Below are positions 61,326-64,000 of a stretch of DNA of 64,000 nucleotides, piece after piece. The position numbers and the translations under genes were made by a program. The stretch covers positions 1 to 64,000 of the forward strand of contig JAFUDJ010000020.1 of assembly GCA_017459445.1 (NCBI GenBank), in the 5' to 3' direction. Source of the DNA: Prevotella sp. GTDB taxonomy: Bacteria; Bacteroidota; Bacteroidia; Bacteroidales; Bacteroidaceae. Position 1 is the stretch's first letter. Each line of letters begins with the position of its first letter. Below the pieces are notes generated by a model that searched no databases, had not been told where the DNA came from, and was given only the letters and a program-made list of their open reading frames with translations.

Positions 61326-63153
61326 AAGCGATGTGCCTGTGTTGGAACTCCGTGGCCTTCTTTTCCGAGGCCTCCGAGAGCTTACCGTTAATATACTGTT
61401 CCATTATCAGCCCGCCAATCGGAACGCCGTAGGTGGCACCCCAGCCGCCATTCTCGACGTAGACGGCGACGGCTATCTTCGGCTTCTCCATCGGTGCAAA
61501 GCCCATGAACACCGAGTGGTCGTGCCCCTTGTTCTGCGCAGTACCCGTCTTGCCGCAGGCCACAAAGTCGTAATGGGCCAGCGCCTTGCACGTGCCGCCC
61601 GTCGCCGAGGCGCGCATGCCCTGTACCACGTAGTCGTAGGCAGCGCGGCTGGCCAGCGTGCGGTGGCGGCGTGTGTAGAGCGTGTCCAGCTTCTCGTGCT
61701 GCACCTGTTTCACCACATGGGGCGTGATGAACCATCCCCGGTTGGCAATGGTGGCGCCGAGGTTGGCTATCTGCAGCGGCGTCGCCGTCACCTCGCCCTG
61801 CCCGATGGCGATGGAGATGACGGTCAGTCCGTTCCATGACTTCTTGTAGCGCTCGTCATAGTAGTCGCCGTTGGGTATCATGCCACGGCTCTCACCCGGC
61901 AGGTCGACACCCAGCTTGTAGCCGAAGCCCATGCTGACCATGTAGTCGCGCCATCGGTTCATGGCGTTGTGCACGCTGCCGTACTTCGACAGGTGCTGGT
62001 TAATCATATAGTAAAGGCCCCAGCAGAAGTAGCCGTTGCACGATGTCGACAGCGCCGGCACCAGCGCCAGCGGCGACCCGTGGCCGTGGCAGCCCACGTG
62101 CAGCCCCTTGAAGTTAAAGCCGTGCCCACACGGGTAGGCGGTCTGCGTCGGGTGTGTGATGCCTTCGGTGACGAATGTCAGGCCCTGCGTCGTCTTGAAG
62201 GTGGAGCCTGGCGGGTATGTGCCCATGATGCTGCGGTCGTAGAGGGGTTTCAGCGCGTTGGCACTCAGCATGCGGTGACTCTCCGAGCGCTTGCGGCCCA
62301 CCATCATGCGCGGGTCGTAGTTGGGCGAGCTGACCATGCACAGCACCTCGCCCGTCGACGGCTCGATGGCCACGATGCTGCCTATCTTGCCCTCCATCAG
62401 CCGCTCGCCCAATGCCTGCAAGTCGCCGTCTATCGACAGCTGCAGGTTCTTGCCAGCCACCGGGCGGCGGTCGAAGCGCCCGTTCATATAGCGCCCCTGC
62501 ACCCGGCCGTGGGCGTCGCGCAGCAGAATCTGCATGCCTTTCTCACCCCGCAGCTGCTTTTCATAGCTGCGCTCCACACCGGTCTTGCCGATGTAGTCGC
62601 CCGGCAGGTAGTAGTCGTCGGCCTCGATGTCTTTGGGCGACACCTCTGCGACGTCGCCCAGCACGTGGGCGGCAAAGGGATATTGGTATTGGCGGATGCT
62701 GCGCTGTTGGAAATAAAAGCCCGGAAAGCGGAATATTTTTTCCTGGAACACCGAGAAGTCGGCCTCAGACAGCTGGCTCATAAACAGTTGCTGCGTGAAG
62801 CGCGAGTAACCAATGGTGTGCTTCACTTCGTCCATACGGCGGTCGAAGTCTTCACGGCTGATGTTCAGCGCCTTGCAGAACTCCAGCGTGTCAAGGTGGT
62901 CCTTGGCCTCGTTCATGACAACCATGATGTCGTAGGCAGGCTGGTTGTAGACGAGCAACTGACCCTTGCGGTCCCTGATGACGCCGCGCGACGGGTATTC
63001 TATCTTCTTGAGGAAGGCGTTCGAGTCGGCACTTTTCTTGTAGTCCTCACTCGTAATCTGCAGCTGGAACAGGCGCAGGATGTACACCACCACTATCATG
63101 ATGGCCACCCCTCCAATGACAAAGCGTCGGTTCTCCAGCTGAAAATCCTTCAT
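61306..63153 (-). CDS. mrdA: Penicillin-binding protein 2 (elongation transpeptidase)
   Basis: A 615-residue class B penicillin-binding protein. One N-terminal TM segment (FVIGGVAIMIVVVYILRLF) anchors the dimerisation domain and the transpeptidase. The motifs are in order: PPGSTFKTT (SxxK Ser), LSTSCNGYF (SxN) and CGKTGTAQNKG (KTG). It cross-links lateral-wall peptidoglycan with RodA. I use the ATG at 63153 (MKDFQLENRR); the longer frame to 63522 has no sense as PBP2 and overlaps mreD. Confidence 0.96.
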   Translation of the reverse strand: MKDFQLENRRFVIGGVAIMIVVVYILRLFQLQITSEDYKKSADSNAFLKKIEYPSRGVIRDRKGQLLVYNQPAYDIMVVMNEAKDHLDTLEFCKALNISREDFDRRMDEVKHTIGYSRFTQQLFMSQLSEADFSVFQEKIFRFPGFYFQQRSIRQYQYPFAAHVLGDVAEVSPKDIEADDYYLPGDYIGKTGVERSYEKQLRGEKGMQILLRDAHGRVQGRYMNGRFDRRPVAGKNLQLSIDGDLQALGERLMEGKIGSIVAIEPSTGEVLCMVSSPNYDPRMMVGRKRSESHRMLSANALKPLYDRSIMGTYPPGSTFKTTQGLTFVTEGITHPTQTAYPCGHGFNFKGLHVGCHGHGSPLALVPALSTSCNGYFCWGLYYMINQHLSKYGSVHNAMNRWRDYMVSMGFGYKLGVDLPGESRGMIPNGDYYDERYKKSWNGLTVISIAIGQGEVTATPLQIANLGATIANRGWFITPHVVKQVQHEKLDTLYTRRHRTLASRAAYDYVVQGMRASATGGTCKALAHYDFVACGKTGTAQNKGHDHSVFMGFAPMEKPKIAVAVYVENGGWGATYGVPIGGLIMEQYINGKLSEASEKKATEFQHRHIAYGTTSR

Positions 63154-63173
63154 GGCGTACCCCCTCCCCGTGC

Positions 63174-63671
63174 TTATTTCCTGGCTATCTCGAAGGCAAA
63201 TATCAGCGCCAGCGTTATCAGCGTGCTGCCAAGGACGCACATCGCCCACAGCAGCCAGTTGAAGAAATTGAAGAATTCCAGCGAATAGAACACCAGACAG
63301 TAGAGCAACACCAGCGCAACAATATAATAGGTGTACTTCACCGAGCCGATGGTGGCCAGCGACGGCTTCAGGTCTTCTGCGGAATCGCGCGGCACGAACA
63401 GCTCGAAGAAGTAAGGCTGTACGGCAGCTATTAGCGTCAGCGAGGCCGATGCCAGGCCCGGCGTGTTGGAGAAGGCATCTACCAGCATGCCCATCAGGAA
63501 TCCCCACAGCAGAATGCCCCACTTGGGATAGTTGCGGGGGAACATGGTGATGAAGTAGACGTAGAATAGCGGCGTGGCACAGTTGAACAGGTGGATGCGA
63601 CCCAGCACCACCGCCTGCACCAAGACAAAGGCGACAAACAAAGCTACGCGTTTCAATAAATCCGATGACAT
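63174..63671 (-). CDS. mreD: Rod shape-determining protein MreD
   Basis: A 165-residue inner-membrane protein with about five TM segments (VALFVAFVLVQAVVLGRI at the start) and the MreD-typical WGILLWGFLMGMLVDAFSNTPGL (in parts). It works with MreC, RodA and PBP2 in cell elongation. It starts after a period-7 repeat spacer that begins at the mreC stop and ends 20 nt before mrdA. Confidence 0.92.
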   Translation of the reverse strand: MSSDLLKRVALFVAFVLVQAVVLGRIHLFNCATPLFYVYFITMFPRNYPKWGILLWGFLMGMLVDAFSNTPGLASASLTLIAAVQPYFFELFVPRDSAEDLKPSLATIGSVKYTYYIVALVLLYCLVFYSLEFFNFFNWLLWAMCVLGSTLITLALIFAFEIARK

Positions 63672-63679
63672 CCTAATGA

Positions 63680-63757
63680 TTTACCATTTACTGATTGACC
63701 ATTTACGATTGAACATTGCCCATTGACTATTGCCGATTGACCACTGGTTCATTGCAC
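63680..63757 (-). repeat. Period-7 GTCAATN/GTAAATN array between mreC and mreD
   Basis: In the gene direction, ten or so units of the type GGTCAAT, CGGCAAT and AGTAAAT repeat every 7 nt. The array begins at the mreC stop codon and ends at the mreD start. Confidence 0.85.
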
Positions 63758-64000
63758 ATTCAGCTTCAGCGAGTCCTTGGCGGCCTGCATCAGGTGCACC
63801 CGCTCACTGATGGACTGGTCGGTGATGACCACCACGTCGCGCAGTTTGCCGAAGTCGGTTGACAGGCGCACCTTCAGTTTATACGACAGGCCGTCGCGCG
63901 AGTTGTACACCTCGTCAATCTGTCCTACCAGCACACCGGCGGGGAAGATGCTCGAGTAGCCGTTCGTCTCCACCCATTCGCCGCGCTTGAAGCGGGCATG
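63749..64000 (-). CDS. mreC: Rod shape-determining protein MreC, C-terminal part (runs off the window)
   Basis: The last 83 residues of MreC are present: RGEWVETNGYSSIFPAGVLVGQI (in parts) and the closing beta strands are typical. The N-terminus, including the TM segment and coiled coil, lies beyond the right edge. It precedes mreD, mrdA and rodA on the minus strand. Confidence 0.92.
   Translation of the reverse strand, partial: HARFKRGEWVETNGYSSIFPAGVLVGQIDEVYNSRDGLSYKLKVRLSTDFGKLRDVVVITDQSISERVHLMQAAKDSLKLNVQ

Noticed and set aside
61969-63288. A 439-codon open frame on the plus strand
   Set aside because: It is antisense to mrdA and mreD; composition and lack of motifs mark it as a shadow.

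Overview
The window looks like a chromosome segment of a gut or rumen Bacteroidales bacterium of the Prevotella/Segatella/Xylanibacter kind. The grounds are the Bacteroidota promoter box TAnnTTTG in front of many genes, short C-terminal tails of the type IX (Por) secretion kind on many secreted proteins, a GldH lipoprotein, a RicT-type PSP1 protein, a bifunctional RibBA, a TonB receptor of the CarboxypepD-regulatory kind, and several plant- or glycan-degrading enzymes. The species cannot be fixed from sequence reading alone.

Layout. 1-2.3 kb: the iron-sulfur subunit of fumarate reductase/succinate dehydrogenase, a 36-bp tandem repeat that starts in its last codons, and a large REP-type (Y1) transposase-like gene. 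2.4-12.7 kb: an A+T-richer accessory region. It holds a PUA/EVE-like plus PD-(D/E)xK nuclease gene overlapping a two-TM membrane protein, an MNT/HEPN (MntA/HepT) toxin-antitoxin pair, a C10 (streptopain-like) peptidase, a small outer-membrane barrel, a DUF3843-like protein, ferritin, a small secreted zinc-finger protein and an archaeal-type ATPase. 12.7-29.7 kb: YfiH-type protein, a PL9-like lyase, a ParE-type toxin-antitoxin pair, a GH13 lipoprotein, a double TonB-C-domain protein, an SPFH protein, DinB, a secreted alpha/beta hydrolase, an S66 peptidase and a caspase-like/FISUMP surface protein. 29.8-42.4 kb: flavodiiron protein, tRNA-Leu, the pyrE-argH cluster, a TonB receptor, a lipoprotein, and the rplM-rpsI-rpsB-tsf operon behind a structured leader. 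42.4-46.3 kb: a 444-bp inverted-repeat element, a large secreted protein and tRNA-Met. 46.5-64 kb: LptF/G-type permease, ribBA, holB, ricT, gldH, a propeller/AraC sensor divergent from a GH95 fucosidase, and the rodA-mrdA-mreD-mreC cell-shape cluster, running off the right edge.

The most interesting signal is a structured leader RNA of about 370 nt present twice (4170-5255 interrupted, 10368-10732 intact). Both copies keep the same helices, and one helix changes sequence on both sides (10 bp in one copy, 7 bp in the other). Both end in a terminator whose 5' arm overlaps the 3' arm of a competing helix, and both lie about 20 nt upstream of the start codon of an unrelated secreted protein. In the first copy a complete MntA/HepT toxin-antitoxin module sits inside a loop of the RNA. 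A decayed mntA start lies downstream of the second copy. This resembles an attenuator or riboswitch-like element that can host a toxin-antitoxin cassette. I do not recognise it as a known family.

Other items of note are the 444-bp element with 119-bp inverted arms and three tandem 22-bp hairpins, the 60-bp divergent promoter cassette found three times, the EVE-like/nuclease plus membrane protein pair, and several 7- and 8-bp-period spacer arrays between housekeeping genes.
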